5,817 bases of DNA from Thermoproteota archaeon (GTDB lineage Archaea > Thermoproteota > Thermoprotei_A > Sulfolobales > Acidilobaceae). Where the stretch lies: NCBI GenBank assembly GCA_013152575.1, contig JAADGB010000038.1, positions 1 to 5,817 of the forward strand, given 5' to 3'. The position numbers were made by a program, and so were the translations under genes. Below the pieces are notes generated by a model. That model saw nothing but the letters and a program-made list of their open reading frames with translations, made no database searches and was not told where the DNA came from. Shown piece by piece: positions 1 through 5,563 of this stretch (position 1 is the first letter of the stretch; each line of letters begins with the position of its first letter).

Positions 1-1670
1 GCTCCGTTTCTCCATCTTCTACCTTCGTGGTGCCATATGTAGTACCACATTATCTCCATGTATTCGTCTAGCTTGTTCTTCGGATCGTGGATTCCCTCCT
101 CCCAAGCCTTCTTCAGCAGGCTGAACGCGTATTGTGCAGTTATGTTGTATTCTACTATTACCTGGTCATATGTTGTGAAGTAGTTATCTACCCACTGGGA
201 AGCGTGACATAGCTCACAGACCGCCTTCATAGCTTCTCTCTTCTGCTGGAGTTCGCCTGTAAACTGGACGTCAACTATCCTTGGGAAGCCGAACTCTCCC
301 GAGGCAGGTGCCTGAGTCACCCTGACCGTGTAGCCCTCTGGTACTACTCCGTTCTCTAGCAAGCCTGCTCCTGTCAGCTGGTTACCTCCCTTTAGGATGG
401 CGTTCTGGGTGAAGTCGGACCACTTAGGCTTTGGATATGAGAAGAAGTGCATCTGGTCCCATACTATCCTCTCTCTGAGATCGTGGCTGCCCGGCACTAC
501 AATTGTACCATTGGCATCTGCTATCGTGCTCATGTGACATACTGCACAGGTTGGTGCCCTGAAGTCTACGCCGACCTTCCATGGTAGAGCTGTCCAGTTC
601 CAGGTCTCCCCTTCGGCGTCATAGATGTTACCGTGCTTGCTCTCTTCGTAGATCTCGATGTGTGGGTGGTCGTATCCAAGGTGACACTGTCCACATGTGT
701 ATGGTTTCCTGGCCTCTTCTATGCTGAACACGTGTCTCGTGTGGCATGCTGTACAGGTTCCTAGGCTGCCGTCGGGGTCTATTCTTCCTGCTCCGTTGCT
801 AGGCCATCCCCAGTATAGGACTCTGTATCCCTGGTCCTGGTAGGGTACCACCAGAGTACCGTGGCATTCTAGACATGCGTGGTAGGCATATGCGTTCTTG
901 TTTAACTCACTGTGCATTAGTCCTGTGCTGTTGAGGACGCCGCTGGCTGGATATAGCGGTGATACGATGTCTTTGAAGTCGTTGTCATAGATTGTTCCTA
1001 GTTGCTGAACCTCAGGGTCACTTGGATTGTTTAGTAGTTTGTTAGCATATTGTTTGTACCATGGCCAGTCAATTAATCCGGTGCCTGTCTTTTCGTAGAC
1101 CGGCGGTAGCATCTGTTGTACTAGGTTGTTGTCATTTGCATAGTTAACTACTTTCGTGTACCATGGTTTTAATGGGCCGTTTAAGGCCGCGAAGCTGTGC
1201 ATTGTCCAGCTGATTTCTTGTGCTTCCTTCATGTGACACTGGCTACAGTCTTTCATAGTAACTATTGTTACTATCTGGTAGCCAAAGTGGTTCTCTGCTA
1301 TATCGGGTCTATCTTGCTCCATGAACATGCCGTGGCATTCATAGCATCCAACTGTATACTGGTAGTCTTGGAATTTTGCAGCTACAGATGCACCAGTGTA
1401 TCCGATTGCATCGTAGATTTCAAGTACTTCGCTAGGTGTGGCCCATGCGTGGTGGCTGTTAAGCCAATCGAAGACAATTCCCGGCGTCTCCTGTAGGTGG
1501 CATGATATACAGTCTCTTGTTTGCGGGCTGGCTAAAGCTAATGCTTGCTCGAGTGTATTTAGGTCGGCTCGTGCAGTCTGGGTGGCTCCGTGTGCGCTGT
1601 GCATGTTTGGTACTAGCAGTGGTGATGCTATTAGCAAAGCTATTAACAAATAACTCATGTATTTTTTCAT
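1..1670 (-). CDS. hao: Octaheme c-type cytochrome, hydroxylamine oxidoreductase (HAO) family, 3' end missing
   Basis: Exported multiheme redox enzyme; 556 codons are visible and the C-terminus lies beyond the left edge. Residues 1-27 form a Sec-type signal (KK, then a hydrophobic stretch to about residue 20). Eight CxxCH heme sites start at residues 54, 109, 142, 266, 306, 326, 375 and 485. The family signature is the block around hemes 5 and 6: GRIDPDGS, CTACHTRH, then CGQCH followed by DHPHIEIYEESKHG, which is typical of HAO rather than of NrfA or octaheme tetrathionate reductases. By family analogy the fourth heme (266-270) is the substrate-binding one. The visible end, HHEGRRWRNG, precedes the region where, as I recall, HAO carries the tyrosine that crosslinks to the catalytic heme, so oxidative versus reductive type cannot be decided here. 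The first ATG is chosen for a GGGGG site 7 nt upstream; Met5 is an alternative. Several N-x-S/T sequons fit an extracellular protein. The context next to NrfD and Fe-S subunits favours nitrite or hydroxylamine reduction (inference). Confidence 0.93.
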   Translation of the reverse strand, partial: MKKYMSYLLIALLIASPLLVPNMHSAHGATQTARADLNTLEQALALASPQTRDCISCHLQETPGIVFDWLNSHHAWATPSEVLEIYDAIGYTGASVAAKFQDYQYTVGCYECHGMFMEQDRPDIAENHFGYQIVTIVTMKDCSQCHMKEAQEISWTMHSFAALNGPLKPWYTKVVNYANDNNLVQQMLPPVYEKTGTGLIDWPWYKQYANKLLNNPSDPEVQQLGTIYDNDFKDIVSPLYPASGVLNSTGLMHSELNKNAYAYHACLECHGTLVVPYQDQGYRVLYWGWPSNGAGRIDPDGSLGTCTACHTRHVFSIEEARKPYTCGQCHLGYDHPHIEIYEESKHGNIYDAEGETWNWTALPWKVGVDFRAPTCAVCHMSTIADANGTIVVPGSHDLRERIVWDQMHFFSYPKPKWSDFTQNAILKGGNQLTGAGLLENGVVPEGYTVRVTQAPASGEFGFPRIVDVQFTGELQQKREAMKAVCELCHASQWVDNYFTTYDQVIVEYNITAQYAFSLLKKAWEEGIHDPKNKLDEYMEIMWYYIWHHEGRRWRNG

Positions 1671-1677
1671 AATACAG

Positions 1678-1682
1678 CCCCC
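1678..1682 (-). promoter_or_regulatory. Ribosome binding site of the octaheme cytochrome gene
   Basis: The minus strand reads GGGGG, 7 nt before the ATG at 1670. It supports this start over the in-frame Met5 codon. The purine run is short and only partly matches the archaeal GGAGGTGAT consensus. Confidence 0.5.
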
Positions 1683-1737
1683 ACGTATGAATTCACATAT
1701 ATTGATGTTCGATTAAGTATAACCTTCGTAGAACTGA

Positions 1738-1746
1738 TTTTATATA
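1738..1746 (-). promoter_or_regulatory. TATA box for the octaheme cytochrome gene
   Basis: The minus strand reads TATATAAAA, a good match to the archaeal TATA box. Transcription would be expected to start about 25 nt downstream, near 1715, giving a leader of roughly 45 nt that contains the GGGGG site. With the T-rich tract behind the upstream gene, this suggests that the octaheme gene can be transcribed separately from the four-gene operon. Confidence 0.55.
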
Positions 1747-1752
1747 TGATAC

Positions 1753-1764
1753 CGTAAATGTACG
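1753..1764. repeat. Short inverted repeat CGTA-N4-TACG beside the TATA box
   Basis: CGTA (1753-1756) and TACG (1761-1764) are perfect inverted arms around AATG, 6 bp upstream of the TATA box on the minus strand. The position would suit binding by a dimeric regulator, but arms of 4 bp can easily arise by chance in AT-rich DNA. Confidence 0.2.
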
Positions 1765-1774
1765 TGATATAATT

Positions 1775-1792
1775 CATAAAATTAATAAAAAA
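1775..1792 (-). terminator. T-rich probable terminator behind the monoheme cytochrome gene
   Basis: Directly after the TAA stop the minus strand reads TTTTTT, then ATTAATTTTAT. Archaeal RNA polymerase often terminates on such T-tracts without a strong hairpin. The last codons (AAA AAA TAA) and the T run also form an A6-TAA-T6 palindrome at 1787-1801. The tract would end the four-gene transcript, at least in part, before the octaheme gene. Confidence 0.5.
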
Positions 1793-2407
1793 TTATTTTT
1801 TAATTGTATAGATTAAGTAGCCTAGACCAGCCAGTGCCAATACTGCTGCTACAAGAGCGGCGTAATTGAATGCGCTGGGCGGCTTTGCAGGCGGAACACT
1901 CTCAGTGACTGTTCTTTCAACTACTTTGGACTCGTTCAGAACTACATAGACGCTCTGCGTCTCTGTAACCGTCTTCTCCTTAGTTATAGTAAGAGTCTCA
2001 GTCACGGTTTCCTGACCAGTGACCTGTGTTGTGGTTGTTGTAGTGGTAGTTGTTTGCGCTGGTTTCGAAGAGTTGAATAGATATACGAAATATTCGTATA
2101 TGGTTTGGTATTGTTGGTCGCTAATGCCACCATATAAACCAGCCCAATCTTTCATGGTTACCATGAGATCATCGAAACTCGAATATCCAACGCTCTGTGC
2201 AGCCTCATCCAAACTGTTATACATCTGAGCCCAATCCGTTATGGTCGCAGTTAAGTCGGTCCACTCGTGGGTTGTGTGACAGCCGTAGCATCCGCTTTGT
2301 TCGAATGCCTGTCTAGCCTGATCTTCTGTCGGTTGCGACTGGGCTATCGTAAATGCATATGCCCCCAGTACTATCATTATTATAATTATCCAATGAATTT
2401 TACCCAT
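1793..2407 (-). CDS. Surface-anchored monoheme c-type cytochrome with Thr-rich stalk
   Basis: Probable electron carrier outside the membrane, 204 aa. Residues 4-21 are a hydrophobic signal or anchor. A single heme site CYGCH is at 40-44, inside a small helical domain (about 27-112) in which Met62, Met82 or Met85 could be the distal ligand. The domain contains two related 13-residue segments 29 residues apart (51-63 and 80-92). A run of nine Thr (119-127) and a stalk with three TVTE copies (134, 146, 166) lead to a C-terminal transmembrane helix (about 181-201) ending in KK. The layout is a heme head lifted off the membrane by a probably glycosylated stalk. The ATG directly follows the stop of the NrfD-like gene and has a GGGGGTGA site 8 nt upstream, so it is very likely co-translated with it. 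It may pass electrons between the NrfD/Fe-S module and the octaheme enzyme (inference). The exact family was not recognised. Confidence 0.88.
   Translation of the reverse strand: MGKIHWIIIIMIVLGAYAFTIAQSQPTEDQARQAFEQSGCYGCHTTHEWTDLTATITDWAQMYNSLDEAAQSVGYSSFDDLMVTMKDWAGLYGGISDQQYQTIYEYFVYLFNSSKPAQTTTTTTTTTQVTGQETVTETLTITKEKTVTETQSVYVVLNESKVVERTVTESVPPAKPPSAFNYAALVAAVLALAGLGYLIYTIKK
2027..2053 (-). repeat. Nine-threonine run in the cytochrome stalk
   Basis: Residues 119-127 of the monoheme cytochrome are all Thr, written with mixed codons (five ACA, two ACT, two ACC). The synonymous variety argues against recent slippage of a single triplet and for selection on the Thr run itself, as in O-glycosylated linkers of archaeal surface proteins. 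Confidence 0.8.
2132..2257 (-). repeat. Internal 29-residue repeat in the monoheme cytochrome
   Basis: Residues 51-63 (DLTATITDWAQMY) and 80-92 (DLMVTMKDWAGLY) match at 7 of 13 positions, including D-L, T and D-W-A plus the final Tyr. The DNA of both copies shares AGCCCAATC on the plus strand. This suggests an old duplication of a helical segment; it could also be convergence of amphipathic helices. Confidence 0.55.
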
Positions 2408-3661
2408 TTATACATTCACCCCCTTAGCCCTGAGAGTAATAAGATAGGACTTTATTAAAATCGCGTATAAAATAAACACAGTCGCGTGTATCCCTATACC
2501 AACGAAGACCTCTATCGGTGTAATATGATACTCTGCTGGAACATGTATTGGGTTTATGATGAATCCTGGAAGGATTGTGCTTAGCGTCTTTTCTGAGAAG
2601 ACCGCGATGAACGTGAGGAGTGCTATATATACGATTTTCTTCTTGGACTTTCTCATCGGGGGAGCCATTCCTAGTAAGGCTGCGGCTGTTCCTAGGCCGA
2701 TCCACAACCATATCATAAATGTCAATAGCAAGCTGGGCCCGCCTAGGAATGTTGCCAAAAGCTGTGATCGCTTCAGAGGCTCGGTCGTGTACCAGAATGC
2801 CTCGTGTATCTCGGCTAGTGTGAAGAAGAGGCCCGTTGCTAACGCTACTACTATCACGTTCAAGGTTGTTCGATAGAGTTTTAGGTCAACCTTAAACCAG
2901 TCAGTGTATTTCTCAGCAAGATATACGATAATCAATAGTAGTGCTGGTCCGCTGGCGAATGCTGTAGCGATGAATCTAGGAGCGAGTAACGCGGTGTTGA
3001 GTGCTGGCCTAGCTGTCAGTGCGTGGAAGATCCAGGCCGTTACAGTGTGTATTCCTATGGCGAACGGTGTTGAGACTATCATGAATATTACTAGGAATTT
3101 CCATGGGACCTCTTCTCCTCTCCTATATTTGTGTATCGTGTATACGAACGCTATCGCGTTGAGTCCCATATAGGTGAAAATCACTGTGAAGTCCCAATCC
3201 AGCATGCTTCGCAGGTTCTCGAATCTCGGCATGTAGATTAAACCTCTCTCTGGATGGCCTAGGTTGGCCACTATACCCCAAACAGTTATGATCAGCGCTA
3301 CGACAGCTTGCGCCTCGGCTAGTGGAACTATCCTTTTGAATTCTTTATCGCCAAATACGTATCCCGCAAAGCTGAAGATTACGGCGGATGCGGCGACACC
3401 TACCCAGAACGTGAAGAATGATATGTAGAGTCCCCAGGGAACGTCTTCATTCACTCCTGTCATGTAGAGACCGCCGTTATCTGATCCAAGGAAGATTGGC
3501 GCGTGCTGGACGAATATCCATAGATAGATTCCATATACGGCCATTATGCCGAGACCCGCTAGTAGTAGTTTGTAAGCTTTTGAGCCCTTCAGGCCTACCC
3601 TGAATATGTAGATTAGAGAGTCAACCGCTTCTAGCACTTTCTCGCCTATACCTTTACTCAC
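2408..3661 (-). CDS. nrfD: NrfD/HybB-type quinone-interacting membrane subunit
   Basis: Integral membrane protein of 417 aa that would exchange electrons between the quinone pool and the adjacent Fe-S subunit. About ten helices can be drawn (near 31-51, 75-99, 113-134, 155-175, 188-205, 222-248, 265-285, 305-330, 342-358, 382-407). This is longer than the eight-helix NrfD/PsrC form and closer to the HybB/DsrP/ActC branch of the family. Supporting family-like motifs are VPWGLYISFFTFWVGVAASA (74-93), NLGHPERG (133-140), IHTVTAW (204-210), PRFIATAFASGPALLL (228-243), and the C-terminal EKTLSTILPGF followed by EYHITPIEVFVG. Charged residues inside helix seven (Glu284, His286) are candidates for the quinone or proton site. 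Translation starts at GTG, overlapping the TGA of the upstream Fe-S gene by 4 bp, with a perfect GGTGAT site 5 nt before it; the next in-frame Met is residue 40, inside helix one. The family is clear; the direction of electron flow is inferred. Confidence 0.95.
   Translation of the reverse strand: MSKGIGEKVLEAVDSLIYIFRVGLKGSKAYKLLLAGLGIMAVYGIYLWIFVQHAPIFLGSDNGGLYMTGVNEDVPWGLYISFFTFWVGVAASAVIFSFAGYVFGDKEFKRIVPLAEAQAVVALIITVWGIVANLGHPERGLIYMPRFENLRSMLDWDFTVIFTYMGLNAIAFVYTIHKYRRGEEVPWKFLVIFMIVSTPFAIGIHTVTAWIFHALTARPALNTALLAPRFIATAFASGPALLLIIVYLAEKYTDWFKVDLKLYRTTLNVIVVALATGLFFTLAEIHEAFWYTTEPLKRSQLLATFLGGPSLLLTFMIWLWIGLGTAAALLGMAPPMRKSKKKIVYIALLTFIAVFSEKTLSTILPGFIINPIHVPAEYHITPIEVFVGIGIHATVFILYAILIKSYLITLRAKGVNV
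2416..2423 (-). promoter_or_regulatory. Ribosome binding site of the monoheme cytochrome gene
   Basis: The minus strand reads GGGGGTGA, 8 nt before the ATG at 2407, within the last codons of the NrfD-like gene. It fixes the start at 2407. Confidence 0.75.
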
Positions 3662-4698
3662 TTTTCATCACCCTCTGACTTCGGAGGGGTTCTAGCTCCG
3701 CCGAAGAAGTAGAAGAAGCGAGGGTTGGTTCCGGCTTCGGGTTTTAGCACGAATACACCATACTCTTCGATGACTTTTCTTATCGGGCTCTCCGGGTCTT
3801 TCAAGTCTCCAAACACTCTTGCTCCAACTGGGCATGCTTCAACACAGGCTGGTACGCCGCCGTCACGAGTTCTCTGTATGCACCATGTACACTTCTCTAC
3901 GACGTGGACTGGTCGTGGTACGTTGCCTAGGATATGCATGTTTGGATTGAGGTCTAGTGGGTTGAGTCTTGGTTTGAACAGGTTGAATCTCCTAGCGCCA
4001 TATGGGCATGCTACTACACAGTACTTACATCCAATGCACTTGTCATAGTCGATCACAACGATACCATCTTTCTCCTTCCAGGTAGCCACGACAGGACATA
4101 CCATCGTACAAGGTGGATCCTCGCAGTGCATGCACGCCACTGGGACATATACCTTTCCTGGTTTAGGTGCAACAAGATAGTCATCTCGAGCCCCTTCTAA
4201 CTGTTCTACAGCCTCTCTGTCAACCTCATAGATGCGTATCCAGTCCATTCCAGCATCTCTAACAGTGTTATTCTCCATCACACAAGCATATTCACATCTT
4301 CTACATCCAATACACTTATCAACATCGAGTGCCATCGCAAACCTCTTACCCTCTCTGGCTGGAGTTGATTTTACTACCAGCTTGGAGCATTTCTTCCTAG
4401 CCAAAAGGCACTCTGAGCTAGTCTCTCCCTTCTCACTACATAGTTGTTCGGCTGCTTGATCACATAGGGATTTTAGCATCTTTTCTTTCTCTAGGGCTCT
4501 TCGCTCGAAATCTCCGAGACCCTGCCTAGCATCCGCTACACCGAGTATCTCGTCGAGGCCAACCTTTCTAAGCATCTTTTTGAACTCGCTCTTGTCGAAT
4601 ACTGCGAAGTCTACCGTAGAGAGTAAAGCTGCCAGGGCAAGGAGCTTTAGTGTCGTCCTCCTTCCTTCATCTATCTTCTTTCCATTCCCATTACTCAT
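3658..4698 (-). CDS. Tat-exported four-cluster [4Fe-4S] electron-transfer subunit (NrfC/PsrB/HybA-like)
   Basis: Electron-transfer partner of the NrfD-like protein, 346 aa. A twin-arginine signal is visible (RRTTLK at 13-18, then LLALAALLS) without a clear AxA cleavage site, so it may stay anchored outside the membrane. All sixteen cluster cysteines are present: 129/132/135/139, 189/192/197/201, 221/224/227/231 and 270/273/285/289, in the usual interleaved order. Characteristic pieces are CIGCRRCEYAC, CMHCEDPPCTMVC, CIGCKYCVVACPYGARRF and the CTWC-x11-C-x3-C end. Between the signal and the first cluster lies a charged, helical insert of about 90 residues with four extra cysteines (79, 87, 97, 104) that the standard clusters do not need. 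Without it the protein would be near the usual NrfC size. There is no molybdopterin catalytic subunit in the window, so its partners are probably the cytochromes. The ATG has an AGGAGGTGA site 6 nt upstream. Confidence 0.95.
   Translation of the reverse strand: MSNGNGKKIDEGRRTTLKLLALAALLSTVDFAVFDKSEFKKMLRKVGLDEILGVADARQGLGDFERRALEKEKMLKSLCDQAAEQLCSEKGETSSECLLARKKCSKLVVKSTPAREGKRFAMALDVDKCIGCRRCEYACVMENNTVRDAGMDWIRIYEVDREAVEQLEGARDDYLVAPKPGKVYVPVACMHCEDPPCTMVCPVVATWKEKDGIVVIDYDKCIGCKYCVVACPYGARRFNLFKPRLNPLDLNPNMHILGNVPRPVHVVEKCTWCIQRTRDGGVPACVEACPVGARVFGDLKDPESPIRKVIEEYGVFVLKPEAGTNPRFFYFFGGARTPPKSEGDEK
3667..3672 (-). promoter_or_regulatory. Ribosome binding site that decides the GTG start of the NrfD-like gene
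   Basis: The minus strand reads GGTGAT, an exact match to the archaeal anti-16S pairing sequence, 5 nt before the GTG at 3661-3659. The site is in the final codons of the Fe-S gene, and the GTG overlaps that gene's TGA as GTGA. This arrangement points to translational coupling of the two subunits. Confidence 0.85.
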
Positions 4699-4704
4699 TT
4701 CTTT

Positions 4705-4713
4705 TCACCTCCT
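4705..4713 (-). promoter_or_regulatory. Strong ribosome binding site of the Fe-S gene
   Basis: The minus strand reads AGGAGGTGA, 6 nt before the ATG at 4698. It is the best Shine-Dalgarno match in the window. Its last three bases are also the TGA stop of the tetraheme cytochrome gene, so termination and re-initiation are directly linked. Confidence 0.85.
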
Positions 4714-5412
4714 ATGAGAACGTGATGCAATAAGGTGTCCAGCGAAGATCAGCGAAAGACCGGTGATCACTACTGATATGCCACCTATCAATATGTTTGT
4801 CTCGTCGGGTGGTGGGACCCTATCACTAGGCGGTGGTAGGATGCTTAGAGCATAATATGTCGGTTCATGGGGGTTGTGGCAGGTTACACATGGGTTCGCT
4901 GGCTTAGTTGTTAGATTATAGTAGCTATCGCATAAGTGAAGCCTGTAGGTAACGCCATTGTAACCCTTCACATCTATATAGGTACCGTTGATGCATTCAT
5001 AGGTAACGTTACCGTGTGCTCCCACGTTGTACGCCTCGAATTCCTTCGTATGGCATATTCCACAGAGAGAATTCACTTGCATTAGCTGCGACTGGTTATG
5101 CAGACCTACAAGGGCGATTGGAACCCCATTCACAAGGTTCATCATATTGGACTGGGGATCGTGACAGTTGGAGCACATTAGTCCGCCATGTGCTCCAGCG
5201 GTAAGGTTCACATCGTGGAAGTCGCTCCAACGCGTGTCTCCTGTTACTGTGATCTTAGTGTGACAGCTGGAGCACGGGTATAGAGTGTAAATTTCACCTG
5301 TCTCTGTGCTGGCTGCGCTGGCTAGTGGTATAGCTAGGCTTAACATTACTAGTGCAATGATTAGCGGTATTTTTATGTTTTTATATGTTATTTTTATTGT
5401 ATATCCGGTCAA
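4705..5412 (-). CDS. Tetraheme c-type cytochrome with C-terminal membrane anchor
   Basis: Extracytoplasmic electron carrier of 235 aa. A Sec signal covers residues 1-34 (Lys-rich start, hydrophobic 15-31, probable cleavage after ASA). Four heme sites are CSSCH 47-51, CSNCH 80-84, CGICH 117-121 and CVTCH 175-179, with extra His at 66, 75, 105, 133, 159 and 182 as possible distal ligands. Cys140 and Cys161 lie outside the heme motifs and could form a disulfide. A proline-rich linker (193-202) leads to one transmembrane helix (about 206-228) and a basic tail RSHRR. The single C-terminal anchor distinguishes it from NapC/NrfH proteins, which are anchored at the N-terminus; by position it may take the role of NrfB or NrfH. 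Five N-x-S/T sequons fit surface exposure. The start is TTG: no in-frame ATG or GTG exists between the upstream stop at 5500-5502 and this codon, and the first ATG (Met23) would cut into the signal. It is the first gene of the operon. Confidence 0.9.
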   Translation of the reverse strand: MTGYTIKITYKNIKIPLIIALVMLSLAIPLASAASTETGEIYTLYPCSSCHTKITVTGDTRWSDFHDVNLTAGAHGGLMCSNCHDPQSNMMNLVNGVPIALVGLHNQSQLMQVNSLCGICHTKEFEAYNVGAHGNVTYECINGTYIDVKGYNGVTYRLHLCDSYYNLTTKPANPCVTCHNPHEPTYYALSILPPPSDRVPPPDETNILIGGISVVITGLSLIFAGHLIASRSHRR

Positions 5413-5418
5413 GATAAG

Positions 5419-5427
5419 ATCAGCCTC
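5419..5427 (-). promoter_or_regulatory. Imperfect ribosome binding site before the TTG start
   Basis: The minus strand reads GAGGCTGAT, which is the archaeal GAGGTGAT with one extra C, ending 6 nt before the TTG at 5412. The spacing equals that of the next two genes, which supports the TTG start despite the weak codon. Confidence 0.5.
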
Positions 5428-5499
5428 AAATAAAGGATCATATAGGAATATCAGAAAAAGAAGGAAGGCCCGTAAAATTACGGTGATAGTTACATCATG

Positions 5500-5508
5500 T
5501 TAAAATAA
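5500..5508. promoter_or_regulatory. AT-rich TATA-like element in the divergent intergenic region
   Basis: The minus strand reads TTATTTTAA (plus strand TTAAAATAA), the most TATA-like string between the operon and the plus-strand reading frame. It could serve the minus-strand operon (leader of about 60 nt), the plus-strand frame (leader of about 65 nt), or both. An alternative for the operon is TATATG on the minus strand at 5439-5444, which would give an almost leaderless transcript. Neither is strong. Confidence 0.3.
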
Positions 5509-5531
5509 TGCAGAGGATCGATCGAGGCGAC

Positions 5532-5549
5532 TATATGTTCAAACATGTA
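5532..5549. repeat. Inverted repeat in the divergent intergenic region
   Basis: TATATGTT (5532-5539) and AACATGTA (5542-5549) are inverted arms of 8 bp with one mismatch, separated by CA. The site lies between the operon and the plus-strand frame and has the size of a dimeric regulator's operator. It is a candidate only. Confidence 0.35.
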
Positions 5550-5563
5550 ATAGCAGTATAGTA

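Noticed and set aside
1197..1653. Open plus-strand frames lying across the octaheme gene
   Set aside because: They are antisense to a gene with eight CxxCH motifs and clear HAO signatures. The Cys- and Val-rich products are what the complement of such a gene gives.
1..1670. Octaheme protein as tetrathionate reductase or ONR-type nitrite reductase
   Set aside because: The DHPHIEIYEESKHG block behind heme six and the GRIDPDGS segment are HAO-type features, and no CxxCK active-site motif is present.
2027..2053. Thr run as a phase-variable simple repeat or sequencing error
   Set aside because: The codons are mixed (ACA, ACT, ACC), so there is no perfect triplet or mononucleotide tract to slip, and the frame is intact up to a convincing C-terminal helix.
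2019..2228. Plus-strand frame with a run of valines
   Set aside because: It is the reverse complement of the threonine codons of the monoheme cytochrome stalk and has no ribosome site or family resemblance.
3725..4459. Plus-strand frames opposite the Fe-S gene
   Set aside because: The minus strand encodes a complete four-cluster ferredoxin-type protein with all cluster cysteines, so the antisense frames are incidental.
4705..5412. Tetraheme protein as a NapC/NirT/NrfH family member
   Set aside because: Those proteins have an uncleaved N-terminal anchor and no C-terminal helix. Here the N-terminus looks like a cleavable signal and the anchor is at the C-terminus.
5304..5503. Plus-strand frame overlapping the start of the tetraheme gene and the intergenic region
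   Set aside because: It is mostly antisense to the signal peptide of the tetraheme cytochrome, has no good ribosome site, and its basic tail comes from intergenic sequence.
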